Assembly: GCA_022486625.1 (NCBI GenBank)
Contig: JAKVKH010000013.1
Span: 1-64,000 of the forward strand
Reading direction: 5' to 3'
From: Butyrivibrio sp.
GTDB lineage: Bacteria > Bacillota > Clostridia > Lachnospirales > Lachnospiraceae
DNA: 64,000 nucleotides
Part shown: positions 7,987-15,401 of the stretch, piece by piece
Numbering within the stretch: position 1 is the first letter of the stretch
Layout of the letters: every line of letters begins with the position of its first letter
Program-made: the position numbers and the translations under genes
The notes under the pieces: model-generated
The model's database searches: none
Told to the model about the DNA's origin: nothing
What the model saw: the letters and a program-made list of their open reading frames with translations, nothing else

Positions 7987-8289
7987 TTATAAATTCCGTC
8001 CCTGATATTGGATTGTTACAACAATTACAAGCTTCTGTTTTTCATCAATTTTGAAAATCACAATATAGTTATCGATCAGAAGCTGTTTATACCCTTTTCC
8101 GGCATATCTGCCCGTTTGTCTGTCCTGATGAGATGCAGGCTGTGTATCAAGTTTTTTCAAAGCATCCCATATTCTGTCAGTCTGTCCCTGCGCATTTTCA
8201 GGTGCCATTTTCTCCATGGCAATGTAGCTAAAAATATCATCCAGATCCTTGAACGCGCGTGGAGTAACCTTGACTTTGAACTTATCCAT
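7987..8289 (-). CDS. RelE/ParE-family toxin
   Basis: A 100-residue basic protein beginning FKVKVTPRAFKDLDDIFSYI, the helical start of the RelE/ParE fold, and ending with the strand region YKQLLIDNYIVIFKID and VVTIQYQGRNL. Members either cleave mRNA at the ribosome (RelE) or poison gyrase (ParE); the sequence alone does not decide. It overlaps the antitoxin gene by 8 bp (8282-8289), a standard arrangement with the antitoxin first. Confidence 0.85.
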   Translation of the reverse strand: MDKFKVKVTPRAFKDLDDIFSYIAMEKMAPENAQGQTDRIWDALKKLDTQPASHQDRQTGRYAGKGYKQLLIDNYIVIFKIDEKQKLVIVVTIQYQGRNL

Positions 8290-8545
8290 AATATTTCTTG
8301 TTCAACCTTTCAAATGCTTCATCAAGATCCATAAGCTCTCCGTCTCCGGTCACCTCTTTTTCAGACTCATAAATAGCCTGATCAAGACGATTCTCTCTTG
8401 CAATCTTGTCATACAGTTCAGAACTCATAACAACAAGATCACTATAACCATTCTTTGTAATAAAAATAGGCTGCTGCTCTTTATGAGCAATTTCAGATAT
8501 TTCATTTGTTTTTCTTAAATCTCTGATTGGCATGATAATTGGCAT
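8282..8545 (-). CDS. Phd/YefM-family antitoxin
   Basis: An 87-residue protein with the Phd/YefM N-terminal pattern (PIRDLRKTNEISEIAHKEQQ, then PIFITKNGYSDLVVMSSELY) that forms the DNA-binding dimer, and an acidic C-terminal tail that would wrap the toxin. GGAGGTAATGATAC directly before the ATG is a clear ribosome site. It is the first gene of the toxin-antitoxin pair and normally represses its own promoter. Confidence 0.88.
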   Translation of the reverse strand: MPIIMPIRDLRKTNEISEIAHKEQQPIFITKNGYSDLVVMSSELYDKIARENRLDQAIYESEKEVTGDGELMDLDEAFERLNKKYYG

Positions 8546-8677
8546 GTATCATTACCTCCTGTATCATTATTGTATCACAATTATGCCACGTCATCAATTT
8601 GCCAACCCGAATGTCCGGCAATACAGTTCCGCCGCTTCCTTACTGTTTTTTTACATATATCCCCAATCCGATCCCCA

Positions 8678-9499
8678 TCAGGTTCTCCTTTCATCTGCTC
8701 TGCTGTCATCTGGCACTGCAGAATCAGCATCCTGATACATGACCGCAATCGCATGCACCAGACTCGCCGGTATACTGCGCGGCCCCCGAACATACAGAAC
8801 ACCGTGCTCCTTCAGAATGTCTCTGCCGACCGGTGCCTGATCATATTTCATCAGCTTCTGAATCCGCATGACATTCCTGATCTGCAGATGATCATCCTGA
8901 TACGCATATGGAATGTTCACTTCAACTGCCCTGCACTTGTATCTGATCGCGGAAAAAGGCGCTGCCACGTACATGTATACTGTATCTCCGACCTGAATGT
9001 TGCTGCTCTGTTTCCAGATAATAACATCTTCTTTGTCAAAAGCGGCATCCACATCAAAGAATTTCGGGTTTGCAGGGATCAGCCACTGCGTGATCCGTTT
9101 GCCCGATCTGTTCTTTGCCGCAGAATCCGTACTGCAGAAGCTTTCATCCAGAAGGCTCATGATCTGCTGCTCCGGTACTGTCCCGTCCAGCAGCAGTGTA
9201 ATCCAGGATCTGTGATTCATATGATATCCGGGAAAGATTCCTTCCTGCTGCCAGAGGATACCTGCCATATCCGAATCGCATCTGACATTGATAATATCGA
9301 CATACCCTGCCTGCTCCATTCCGATCGTATGATACGAAACCGTCCCGATCAGTGCAAACCACTTCCGGTTGTCTGCATGCCTGTAGATCGCATGGGACGG
9401 GCTGCGCTTCCAGAGATATTCCGGAGCCGTGCCATACTTTTTCTCAATCTTCTTCTGAATTTTTTCCCGAAAAGTCATCTGTTCTTCCCCGTAGTCCAT
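8678..9499 (-). CDS. MmcQ/YjbR-like protein fused to an EVE-type domain
   Basis: A 273-residue two-domain protein. Residues about 8-125 match MmcQ/YjbR (YLWKRSPSHAIYRHADNRKW, then GYHMNHRSWITLLLDGTVP), a small double-wing-like domain. Residues about 140-255 (WLIPANPKFFDVDAAF, IIWKQSSNIQVGDTVYMYV, then IRYKCRAVEV) resemble an EVE/PUA-like domain, which binds modified bases. The join suggests a reader of modified nucleic acid, but neither binding function can be shown here. The start may be the second Met (9478), which has a GGGGAAG element before it. Its C-terminal tail is short and charged. Confidence 0.7.
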   Translation of the reverse strand: MDYGEEQMTFREKIQKKIEKKYGTAPEYLWKRSPSHAIYRHADNRKWFALIGTVSYHTIGMEQAGYVDIINVRCDSDMAGILWQQEGIFPGYHMNHRSWITLLLDGTVPEQQIMSLLDESFCSTDSAAKNRSGKRITQWLIPANPKFFDVDAAFDKEDVIIWKQSSNIQVGDTVYMYVAAPFSAIRYKCRAVEVNIPYAYQDDHLQIRNVMRIQKLMKYDQAPVGRDILKEHGVLYVRGPRSIPASLVHAIAVMYQDADSAVPDDSRADERRT

Positions 9500-9523
9500 C
9501 GCTTTGCCTATGTGCTGATAATC

Positions 9524-10012
9524 TCATTTTGATTTCTCCTTATTTTCCTGACACCATTTTGAAACTTTGCCAAGGTTACTGCCTATCGTCTCAAGCATCG
9601 ATTTCACCTGATCAAGCTGTTCCCCGGAAATGCCCTCAAAAAGCATTTCCATAATTTTTTCATCCTCATTCTCATACTTTTTGCCAAGCTGCCGTGCACT
9701 GTCTGTCAGGGATACTCTCTGCTTACGTCGATCTGTCCTGTCTGCACTCAGTCTGATATAACCGCTGTCCGCAAGCTTTTGTGTGATTACTCTTGTATTC
9801 TGTCTTGAACACCCGATTGCATCTGATAATTCCTGCAGGGAAGGCTGCCTGTCTCCGAACAGCTGCATGCATGCCAGCAGAAAGAACTGCTTGAACGTAA
9901 CTTCTTCATAAAAGTGATCTCCCTCAGCCTGCAGGCGATTCGTCAATGAAAAGAACCACAGCATTAATTCATATCTCTTATCTGTAATTTCAATTCTGTC
10001 AATCTGTTTCAT
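9524..10012 (-). CDS. MarR-family transcriptional regulator
   Basis: About 162 residues with a winged helix (SLQELSDAIGCSRQNTRVIT) and a MarR wing (RLSADRTDRRKQRVSLTDSA). The ATG at 10012 is chosen because AGAGGAGCT lies just before it; the upstream in-frame extension to 10108 would overlap the SdpI gene and is low in similarity. The gene follows the SdpI-like gene by 73 bp, and the two probably share the promoter and operator at 10489-10525. Confidence 0.82.
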   Translation of the reverse strand: MKQIDRIEITDKRYELMLWFFSLTNRLQAEGDHFYEEVTFKQFFLLACMQLFGDRQPSLQELSDAIGCSRQNTRVITQKLADSGYIRLSADRTDRRKQRVSLTDSARQLGKKYENEDEKIMEMLFEGISGEQLDQVKSMLETIGSNLGKVSKWCQENKEKSK

Positions 10013-10085
10013 GATAGCTCCTCTCATTCTCTCTGTTCTTCCGGTTCGGTACGTTTCCCTGCCGTATTGCCCTTTATGATCAGGC

Positions 10086-10463
10086 TTATTTCTTCCTTCC
10101 GTCCTCATCGAAATTATTCTTTAATGCTTTCTCTGTAGGAAAAATTGAAACGATCAATATTGCAGTCTGTATTGTAACAAGGATTACTCCGGCGCCTCCG
10201 ATTTTGTCGTCTGTGCTTCCGTAAAACGGTATGTTGACAATCACTGATGGCACGAGCATCATCCATCCGATTTTCCACCACAATCTTCCGCAGTAAATAT
10301 GGGCAAAATCCCATGTATCCCTGTTCTTCATGGAACGCGGAGTTCTATAACCGACAAACCCGTTTATATTCTTCGGGGTATGTCTCCACATCATCCATCC
10401 TCCGATTATCATTATCATGGGAATCACCAAATCAGAGATTAACATAAACCACCAGAACCACAT
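10086..10463 (-). CDS. SdpI/YhfL-family membrane protein
   Basis: About 125 residues with three hydrophobic segments and the family signature GFVGYRTPRSMKNRDTWDFA (about residues 35-54 from this start), followed by a Trp-rich stretch and two further membrane helices. SdpI proteins give immunity to the SDP toxin in Bacillus, but most relatives have no tested role. ATG 10463 is preferred to 10469 because the GGGAGG site needs the extra spacing. It is the first gene of a pair with the MarR regulator. Confidence 0.75.
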   Translation of the reverse strand: MWFWWFMLISDLVIPMIMIIGGWMMWRHTPKNINGFVGYRTPRSMKNRDTWDFAHIYCGRLWWKIGWMMLVPSVIVNIPFYGSTDDKIGGAGVILVTIQTAILIVSIFPTEKALKNNFDEDGRKK

Positions 10464-10488
10464 TATCATTTCCTCCCGAAAGCAAAAC

Positions 10489-10525
10489 GCGCAGCATACT
10501 GCGTATTATATGCAGCATGTTGCGC
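10489..10525. promoter_or_regulatory. 37-bp imperfect palindrome over the SdpI/MarR promoter
   Basis: The outer arms are GCGCAGCATACTGC and GCAGCATGTTGCGC, and the centre contains TATAAT on the minus strand (CATATAATACGC), so the repeat embraces a -10 box. It is a likely binding site for the MarR protein at 9524-10012. Confidence 0.55.
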
Positions 10526-10547
10526 ATTGTCAAGATTGTGTTTCACT

Positions 10548-11045
10548 TTATTCCGGCTTTACTGTCCTCATCCTTGTCAGTTCAATTGCCTCTTTACCGG
10601 TCACCTGTTCGATCGTTATTTCAATGCAGCTGAGCGCATTCCATTCTTTCGCAATCTCCTTCTCAACTGCTTCCGGATCATCACAGTATTTCAGACTGAG
10701 AACTTCTGCAGCATGATGAATCTCTTCTTCTGTCTGAAGCTTTCTGGCTCTGCCGAAAATAATGACACTTCTGAAATAGGTAGTCAGTTCCTGTGCCACA
10801 ATATCGTCTTTCTCTATTACGCAAAGAGAAACCTTATCACATGCTGCAATGGCATCCTGCTTATGTCCGCTTCTGGCGCCATGAATATATATTTTACCAT
10901 CTGCATACACATAGTTTACCGGCACCGTATAGGGATAACCTTCGTCACCAATTACACCCAGCACCGCCGTTTTTCCCTGTTCCAGAATCTGAATGCTTTC
11001 CTCCTGACTTAACTGCTGTCTGAATCTTCTCATTTTACGAAACAT
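10548..11045 (-). CDS. Pyridoxamine 5'-phosphate oxidase-like flavin-binding protein
   Basis: About 165 residues of the split-barrel PNPOx-like fold: AVLGVIGDEGYPYTVPVNYV, then KIYIHGARSGHKQDAI, then VSLCVIEKDDIV and a central FRSVIIFGRARKL. This is the pattern of the NimA-related/FMN-binding subgroup, which includes nitroimidazole reductases, so a flavin-dependent reductase or a heme-binding protein is likely; the substrate is unknown. The second Met (11045) has GGAGG at 7 bases, whereas the first overlaps that site. Confidence 0.82.
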   Translation of the reverse strand: MFRKMRRFRQQLSQEESIQILEQGKTAVLGVIGDEGYPYTVPVNYVYADGKIYIHGARSGHKQDAIAACDKVSLCVIEKDDIVAQELTTYFRSVIIFGRARKLQTEEEIHHAAEVLSLKYCDDPEAVEKEIAKEWNALSCIEITIEQVTGKEAIELTRMRTVKPE

Positions 11046-11089
11046 AGTCATCCTCCATTCTCGATTTCACAGCCATCCAAATAAAAAAC

Positions 11090-11149
11090 GCATCTGCAGA
11101 TGCATATCTTCTTTGACCTAACGATATACACTCAGATGCGTAATTACGC
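11090..11149. promoter_or_regulatory. Two perfect palindromes upstream of the PNPOx-like gene
   Basis: GCATCTGCAGATGC (11090-11103) and GCGTAATTACGC (11138-11149) lie 45-105 bp before the start codon at 11045. They are candidate operators; no regulator can be assigned from sequence. Confidence 0.3.
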
Positions 11150-11283
11150 TTCTACCCGGTGGCAGTTTTATCATATTTAATTCAGATTCTCATAATACCA
11201 ATCTACCCGCCTTTAGTCAAGCAATTGCATTCTGCATTTTTTCCCGGTTCCCTCCGGTGCTTCTTCAAACCGGTTCACTGAAC

Positions 11284-12420
11284 TTACTCCTCCAGATCTT
11301 TCGCCACTTCCGGCAGCCATTCAGAAATATGGATATGCTGCGGACACACTTTCTCACAGCCTTTGCAGGAAATGCAGGCAGATGCCCTGCCATATCCCTG
11401 GTTCACATAGTTCCCGTAATATTCCACTTCCGGTGAGAAGTCTTTGCGATGCATCATTTTCCGGGTGTTATACAGTGCAAAATAGTTCGGAATCAGTATT
11501 CCTTTCGGACAGTGATTGGCTTCGACGCAGTACCTGCAGCCGGTACAGGGAATTGCGACCGACTTGCGGATCATCTCCGCTGCTTTCAGAAGAAGCTCAT
11601 TCTCCGCCGGCGTCAGCGGTTCAAAATGCTCCATAAACGCAGTATTTTCTTCCAGCTGTGCAAGTGTGCTCATCCCGGAAAGAACAACCATAACTTCCGG
11701 AAGGCTCGCTGCAAAGCGAATTGCCCAGGATGCCAGGCTCCAGTCCGGATGTACCTGCTGCAGCAACTGCTTCACATCTTCCGGCGGATCTGCAAGCGTT
11801 CCTCCCTTGACCGGTTCCATGACAATGACTTTTTTGCCATGCTTCACACATACGTCATAGCATTTATGCGACTGGATTCCTGCACTTTCCCAGTCCAGAT
11901 AATTGATCTGCAGCTGAACAAATTCAAAAAAGGGATTCTCCGTCAGAACCTGATCCAGATATTCCGGCGTATCATGGCAGGAAAATCCAAGGCAGCGGAT
12001 TTCTCCGCTCTCTTTCTTCTGTCTGAGGAAGTCGATCGCACCGAACTTTTTTGCTTTCTCATAATTTACGTTGTTCATGTCGTGAACCAGGTAATAGTCA
12101 AAATAATCAACCTGAAGTTTTTTCTTCTGCTGTGCAAAGATCTGTGCCGGTTCTTCGGCAGAATGCAGCATCATATCAGGCATTTTCGTCGCAATCGTGA
12201 ATGCATCCCGGGGATATCTGTCAGTCACAGCTTTCCCGACCGCATCCTCACTCGCAAAGTCATGGTACATCCATGCTGTGTCACAGTATGTGAAGCCCCT
12301 GTCAAAAAAGCAGTCGACCATTTTCTCCAGCTGCGGCATATCAATTGCCGTCTGGTCGCCGGGGTCTGTCAGCGGCATCCGCATAAAGCCAAATCCAAGT
12401 TTTTTCTCAGGTTCCATCAT
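11284..12420 (-). CDS. Aldo/keto reductase with C-terminal 4Fe-4S cluster domain
   Basis: A 378-residue protein. Residues 1-260 form an aldo/keto reductase barrel with the catalytic Asp/Tyr region (FDRGFTYCDTAWMYHD), Lys (FTIATKMPD) and His (YFDYYLVHDMN). The C-terminal part carries two cysteine clusters, CTGCRYCVEANHCPKGI and CISCKGCEKVCP, typical of the clostridial AKR-ferredoxin fusions that may take electrons from reduced ferredoxin. The substrate is unknown. Two copies of a TetR-type palindrome lie upstream (12450-12497), linking it to the TetR regulon further along. Confidence 0.88.
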   Translation of the reverse strand: MMEPEKKLGFGFMRMPLTDPGDQTAIDMPQLEKMVDCFFDRGFTYCDTAWMYHDFASEDAVGKAVTDRYPRDAFTIATKMPDMMLHSAEEPAQIFAQQKKKLQVDYFDYYLVHDMNNVNYEKAKKFGAIDFLRQKKESGEIRCLGFSCHDTPEYLDQVLTENPFFEFVQLQINYLDWESAGIQSHKCYDVCVKHGKKVIVMEPVKGGTLADPPEDVKQLLQQVHPDWSLASWAIRFAASLPEVMVVLSGMSTLAQLEENTAFMEHFEPLTPAENELLLKAAEMIRKSVAIPCTGCRYCVEANHCPKGILIPNYFALYNTRKMMHRKDFSPEVEYYGNYVNQGYGRASACISCKGCEKVCPQHIHISEWLPEVAKDLEE

Positions 12421-12449
12421 TGTTTTTTTCCTCTTAAAATGTCATGTTC

Positions 12450-12462
12450 TGACGCAGTGTCA
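12450..12462. promoter_or_regulatory. TetR-type operator, copy 1
   Basis: TGACGCAGTGTCA, a near-perfect 13-bp palindrome, 30 bp upstream of the aldo/keto reductase start. It matches the consensus TGACAYNRTGTCA at all but one position. Confidence 0.6.
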
Positions 12463-12484
12463 GTATATTTAGTATACTATTTTC

Positions 12485-12497
12485 TGACACAATGTCA
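12485..12497. promoter_or_regulatory. TetR-type operator, copy 2
   Basis: TGACACAATGTCA, 35 bp beyond copy 1. Between the two lies TATACT-like promoter sequence on the minus strand. Confidence 0.6.
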
Positions 12498-12590
12498 ATA
12501 TGTTGTATGATATCAATATTTCCAGTTACTCTTGAAGGATATCCCGGATCTGTAGTAACATACAAGAAAAACATGAATGGAGAAAACAGA

Positions 12591-12869
12591 ATGAGCGATA
12601 TTTCAATCCCGGGAGAAAGCATTATTTTAAGGGGCATTATTCAGAACATTCATCTCGGATCTCACATGTATATCGTATACCACAATGAGACTGACCAAAA
12701 AACTAAAATATGCATCTGTTCAGACTTCTGGTGTGATGATGATGGCACATATGGTGTAGAACCCGCCTATACCAGAGGACTCTGCGATACAATTGAAGAA
12801 TTTGAGAAGCTTACGATGGCTGAAATAGAATCGGATGCCTATGGTGCATGGATGGATGGGGCACGCTGA
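12591..12869 (+). CDS. Small protein of unknown function
   Basis: Ninety-two residues from ATG 12591, with GGAG 8 bases upstream; the longer frame from 12492 has no ribosome site. The protein is acidic, with a strand-rich middle (GSHMYIVYHNETDQKTKICI) and a C-terminal helix (EEFEKLTMAEIESDAYGAW). I recognise no family. A 26-bp segment near its 5' end (12624-12649) recurs almost exactly at 14151-14176. Confidence 0.5.
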   Translation: MSDISIPGESIILRGIIQNIHLGSHMYIVYHNETDQKTKICICSDFWCDDDGTYGVEPAYTRGLCDTIEEFEKLTMAEIESDAYGAWMDGAR

Positions 12870-12898
12870 TTTTTAAGTAGTTCTGAAATATCAGTTTA

Positions 12899-13393
12899 TC
12901 AGCGGATATAAGTAATTTTATCCTCGTTCCATTTATTCTTTGGCTTCGGATTTTCCGCAGGATATCCGATATTGATCAGATTAAGCGGGATCAGGTGATC
13001 CGGAAGCCCGAGGACGGTGCCGGCACGATCCATATATTGTTTCAATGGATAAAGAGCTGTCCATATTCCTCCGAGATTCATGGAATTTGCAGCCAGAAGT
13101 ATGTTGTCGGAAGCCATGGAACAGTCTGTAATCCACCATTCCGGTCCCATCTGGACAAAATGATTTCTGTCCCCGCATACAACAATTGACAGCGGTGCAT
13201 TGTACTGCGAGATCTGTTCCAGCTTATCCTGATCCGTAACCACCACGAAATGCCATGGCTGGCTGTTCACTGCTGTCGGCGCTGTCATCGCAGCCCTGAG
13301 CATGGCTTCAATTTTCTCTTCTTCCACGGCCTGATCCGTAAATTTTCTGACCGAAGCCCTTGTCATCATATTTTCTATCACTTTGTTTTCCAT
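12899..13393 (-). CDS. Nitroreductase-family protein
   Basis: A 164-residue FMN-dependent nitroreductase-like protein: RASVRKFTDQAVEEEKIEAM, then TAPTAVNSQPWHFVVV (the SQPW motif of FMN-binding small nitroreductases), then DCSMASDNILLAANSMNLGG and LINIGYP. It is of the short class that reduces quinones, nitro compounds or similar electrophiles with NAD(P)H. It stands alone, about 90 bp from a convergent small gene. Confidence 0.88.
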   Translation of the reverse strand: MENKVIENMMTRASVRKFTDQAVEEEKIEAMLRAAMTAPTAVNSQPWHFVVVTDQDKLEQISQYNAPLSIVVCGDRNHFVQMGPEWWITDCSMASDNILLAANSMNLGGIWTALYPLKQYMDRAGTVLGLPDHLIPLNLINIGYPAENPKPKNKWNEDKITYIR

Positions 13394-13476
13394 TCTTTAA
13401 TCCCTCCTTATTGTTCTGATGCCTCCATTATAGCCTTTTGCAGGAATAAGTCTTCTTATCAGAATCCCTGGAACAC

Positions 13477-13815
13477 ATGAACCTCAAATGGTCTTTTTAC
13501 AGAAAACTGTATGCAGATAAATCACAGAACTCTCTCATAGGCTATAGCATGAACTATGCCATGAAAATGGTGGATGATGTCGTGACAGCGACGACCGGAG
13601 CGCACCCGACTGCCCGGCAGTTTCTGGAAGCCAGGCACCACACGTTCGGAATTCTGGGGCTGCAACAGGAATGGTTTCTCGGTGAAATCAATCTTTCCTC
13701 CGAAGAACTGGCTCAGTTCCTGTACGATACAACCCCGGAATTTCTGAAAAAAGCTTTTGCAGCATATGATTTTCAACGTGATGAAATCCTCAGTAATGCA
13801 GGTACCGGCAAATAA
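13477..13815 (+). CDS. Possible TetR C-terminal remnant
   Basis: A 112-residue frame with no helix-turn-helix and no convincing ribosome site. Its helical character (EARHHTFGILGLQQEWFLGE, then TPEFLKKAFAAYDFQRDEIL) resembles the ligand-binding half of a TetR-type regulator. It lies next to two other gene fragments, so it is more likely a remnant than an active gene. The family call is weak. Confidence 0.3.
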   Translation: MNLKWSFYRKLYADKSQNSLIGYSMNYAMKMVDDVVTATTGAHPTARQFLEARHHTFGILGLQQEWFLGEINLSSEELAQFLYDTTPEFLKKAFAAYDFQRDEILSNAGTGK

Positions 13816-13833
13816 CAGCACGATTCACCTGTC

Positions 13834-13963
13834 TCAGTCTTTTTTATCTCCCGGCTTCCCGTTGGCAAGCCAGACCTGATGTCCCCATTCTCCGAGTGTA
13901 TCAAGCGCAGGTGTCAGTTTCCTGCCAAGCTTTGAAAGAGAATATTCCACATGCTGACGACGT
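13834..13963 (-). pseudogene. HxlR-family regulator, C-terminal fragment
   Basis: About 42 codons on the minus strand ending at TGA 13834 read RRQHVEYSLSKLGRKLTPAL and then DTLGEWGHQVW, the wing and last helix of HxlR regulators (YSLTxLGxxLxPxL...W pattern). There is no start or DNA-binding helix upstream: the sequence turns directly into a fragment of another gene on the opposite strand near 13963. Confidence 0.65.
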
Positions 13964-14096
13964 CCTCCCGACTGGCGATCCCTACCCGCAGAACTATGTA
14001 TTTTATGTACGCCTTGAAAACGGTAAGATCAGAGAATACCGCAAATATATGAATCCTGTGCAGCTCGGCAAAGCACTTGCACTGCTTCAGGGTTAA
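13961..14096 (+). pseudogene. SnoaL/NTF2-like protein, C-terminal fragment
   Basis: From about 13961 the plus strand encodes NYVFYVRLENGKIREYRKYM followed by NPVQLGKALALLQG and a stop, the end of a SnoaL-like (nuclear transport factor 2 fold) protein. The first half is missing, and the fragment abuts the HxlR fragment, so both were probably cut by one deletion or inversion. Confidence 0.55.
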
Positions 14097-14105
14097 TCAG
14101 AAACG

Positions 14106-14150
14106 AAGAAAGCGTTATCCCATTCGGCAAATTTGGGATAACGCTTCTTT
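14106..14150 (+). terminator. Rho-independent terminator
   Basis: GCGTTATCCCA (14112-14122) pairs with TGGGATAACGC (14134-14144) and is followed by TTCTTTATTTT on the plus strand, just after the SnoaL fragment. Confidence 0.8.
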
Positions 14151-14167
14151 ATTTTAAGGGACATTAT

Positions 14168-14248
14168 TCAGAACATACCGTTATCCGCCAGGATTCCGAT
14201 CGTCTTCACTGCATCTTCAAACAATCCCCTATCCTCATGTAAATACAT
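14168..14248 (-). pseudogene. 26-codon stub of an AbiEii-type toxin gene
   Basis: Overlapping the end of the AbiEi-like gene by 14 bp, ATG 14248 opens a frame starting MYLHEDRGLFEDAVKTIGIL that stops at TGA 14168. The start resembles the first residues of AbiEii/AbiGii nucleotidyltransferase toxins, and the position is where that toxin is expected. The remaining 250 or so residues are gone. The stop lies inside the 26-bp repeat shared with 12624-12649, which marks the break. The family match of so short a piece is inference. Confidence 0.45.
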
Positions 14249-14858
14249 CGTATAACTCCATTTCATATATTATTCTGTATATTCTGTCCGGATATAATTG
14301 TATCAGTTCATCGACATCTGCCTTTGAAATATCATTATCTCTCACATATTTCCTGACACGTCCGGCAACACCCGCAGTTTCTGTGTCAGCGTACTTATCT
14401 GCATCCTTCAGAAGATCCAGCAGCTGAAGGGTCATCCAGTTTCGATCTGTCACCTCAGCTTTAGGCTTTCTGAGAATCACTTTCTGACCGCTGTATTCTA
14501 CTTCCCGATAGTTTCTGGAAGCATAATTAGTCACAATTTCTATGGAAAATGGAACCTGGGATGTAAGTCCTATCTGATTGGCAAATACATATCCTGAATA
14601 ATATCCCGATATCTGCCCATGCCTTGTGATGTATCTGGAACTGATCACCCTTGAGGCAGGAAGCGTCTGATTACCTTTCAGCCTCGATTCTTTCGGAATA
14701 TAATAGATTCCTTTGTCATATCTTTTGATCTTTCCGGAATCGCAAAGTACTTTAAAAGACTGACGCAGATTATTATCACTCATTCCTTCAATCTGTACAT
14801 CAGCTTCAAATATAGGCTCTCCGGCTTTGTAATTATTTTCTATATATTCAGACAACAT
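14235..14858 (-). CDS. AbiEi/DUF6088-like antitoxin, probably orphan
   Basis: About 207 residues: an N-terminal winged helix (NNLRQSFKVLCDSGKIKRYD, KGIYYIPKES) followed by a beta-rich domain (SRVISSRYITRHGQISGYYS, FSIEIVTNYASRNYREVE) and a helical tail, the plan of AbiEi-type antitoxins of type IV systems (DUF6088). The ATG at 14858 has AGAGGA 8 bases upstream; the ATG at 14879 has no site. Normally a nucleotidyltransferase toxin follows with overlap; here only a 26-codon stub does, so it may act as a free regulator. Confidence 0.75.
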   Translation of the reverse strand: MLSEYIENNYKAGEPIFEADVQIEGMSDNNLRQSFKVLCDSGKIKRYDKGIYYIPKESRLKGNQTLPASRVISSRYITRHGQISGYYSGYVFANQIGLTSQVPFSIEIVTNYASRNYREVEYSGQKVILRKPKAEVTDRNWMTLQLLDLLKDADKYADTETAGVAGRVRKYVRDNDISKADVDELIQLYPDRIYRIIYEMELYDVFT

Positions 14859-14950
14859 AGTTTTGTCCTCTAACAACATTTAACTTGTTATGTTCCGTAT
14901 TGTTAGCATATCATCCATCTGTAAAAAAGTAAAGAACAGGCTATGCCAGA

Positions 14951-15379
14951 TCACCTGATCATCTTCCCCGGATTCCATACTGCTCCCGGTGCTGACGGTT
15001 TCAGTTCTTCATTGCTGCGTCCATAGCCGCTTCCTCCGGAAGTTGCAAACGGCGTAATCGTCTTACCCGTCAGATCATAGTCTTCCAGAAAGCTGTTGAT
15101 GATATGCGGTGCAACACCCCACCAGATCGGAAAGCCGAGAAATATTTCGTCATAGCCTGCCATATCCGGAACACGCGCTGCAATTTCCACGCGGGAAGAA
15201 GAATCTTTCATTTCCACACTGCTTCTGCTCTGACTGTTGTTCCAGTTCAGATCCGCATCTATATATGGCTGCACCGGTCTGATTTCAAACAGATCTGCCC
15301 CCTGCTCCTTAGCCAGTTTCTCTGCCGCTTTCTTCGTTACTCCGCTTGCTGAAAAATATGCCACCAGTTTTTTACTCAT
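14951..15379 (-). CDS. Flavodoxin, C-terminus slightly short
   Basis: A 142-residue flavodoxin: the FMN phosphate loop FSASGVTKKAA (about 9-19), FLGFPIWWGVAP with the flavin-stacking Trp, and the second loop TPFATSGGSGYGRS. Members of this Flavodoxin_4-like group usually run to about 155-165 residues with a final helix; this one ends at NPGKMIR, so the last helix may have been lost. It is followed upstream by the TetR gene (22 bp apart) and likely shares its promoter. Confidence 0.85.
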   Translation of the reverse strand: MSKKLVAYFSASGVTKKAAEKLAKEQGADLFEIRPVQPYIDADLNWNNSQSRSSVEMKDSSSRVEIAARVPDMAGYDEIFLGFPIWWGVAPHIINSFLEDYDLTGKTITPFATSGGSGYGRSNEELKPSAPGAVWNPGKMIR

Positions 15380-15401
15380 TTCGTTTTCCGCCTTTCTTTT
15401 T

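Noticed and set aside
8570-9532. 320-codon open frame on the plus strand
   Set aside because: It lies opposite the YjbR-EVE gene, has a His/Arg/Cys-rich composition and no ribosome site. The minus-strand frame shows domain motifs.
11449-12510. 353-codon open frame on the plus strand
   Set aside because: It is antisense to the aldo/keto reductase, which has the full catalytic and Fe-S motif set; the plus frame has none.
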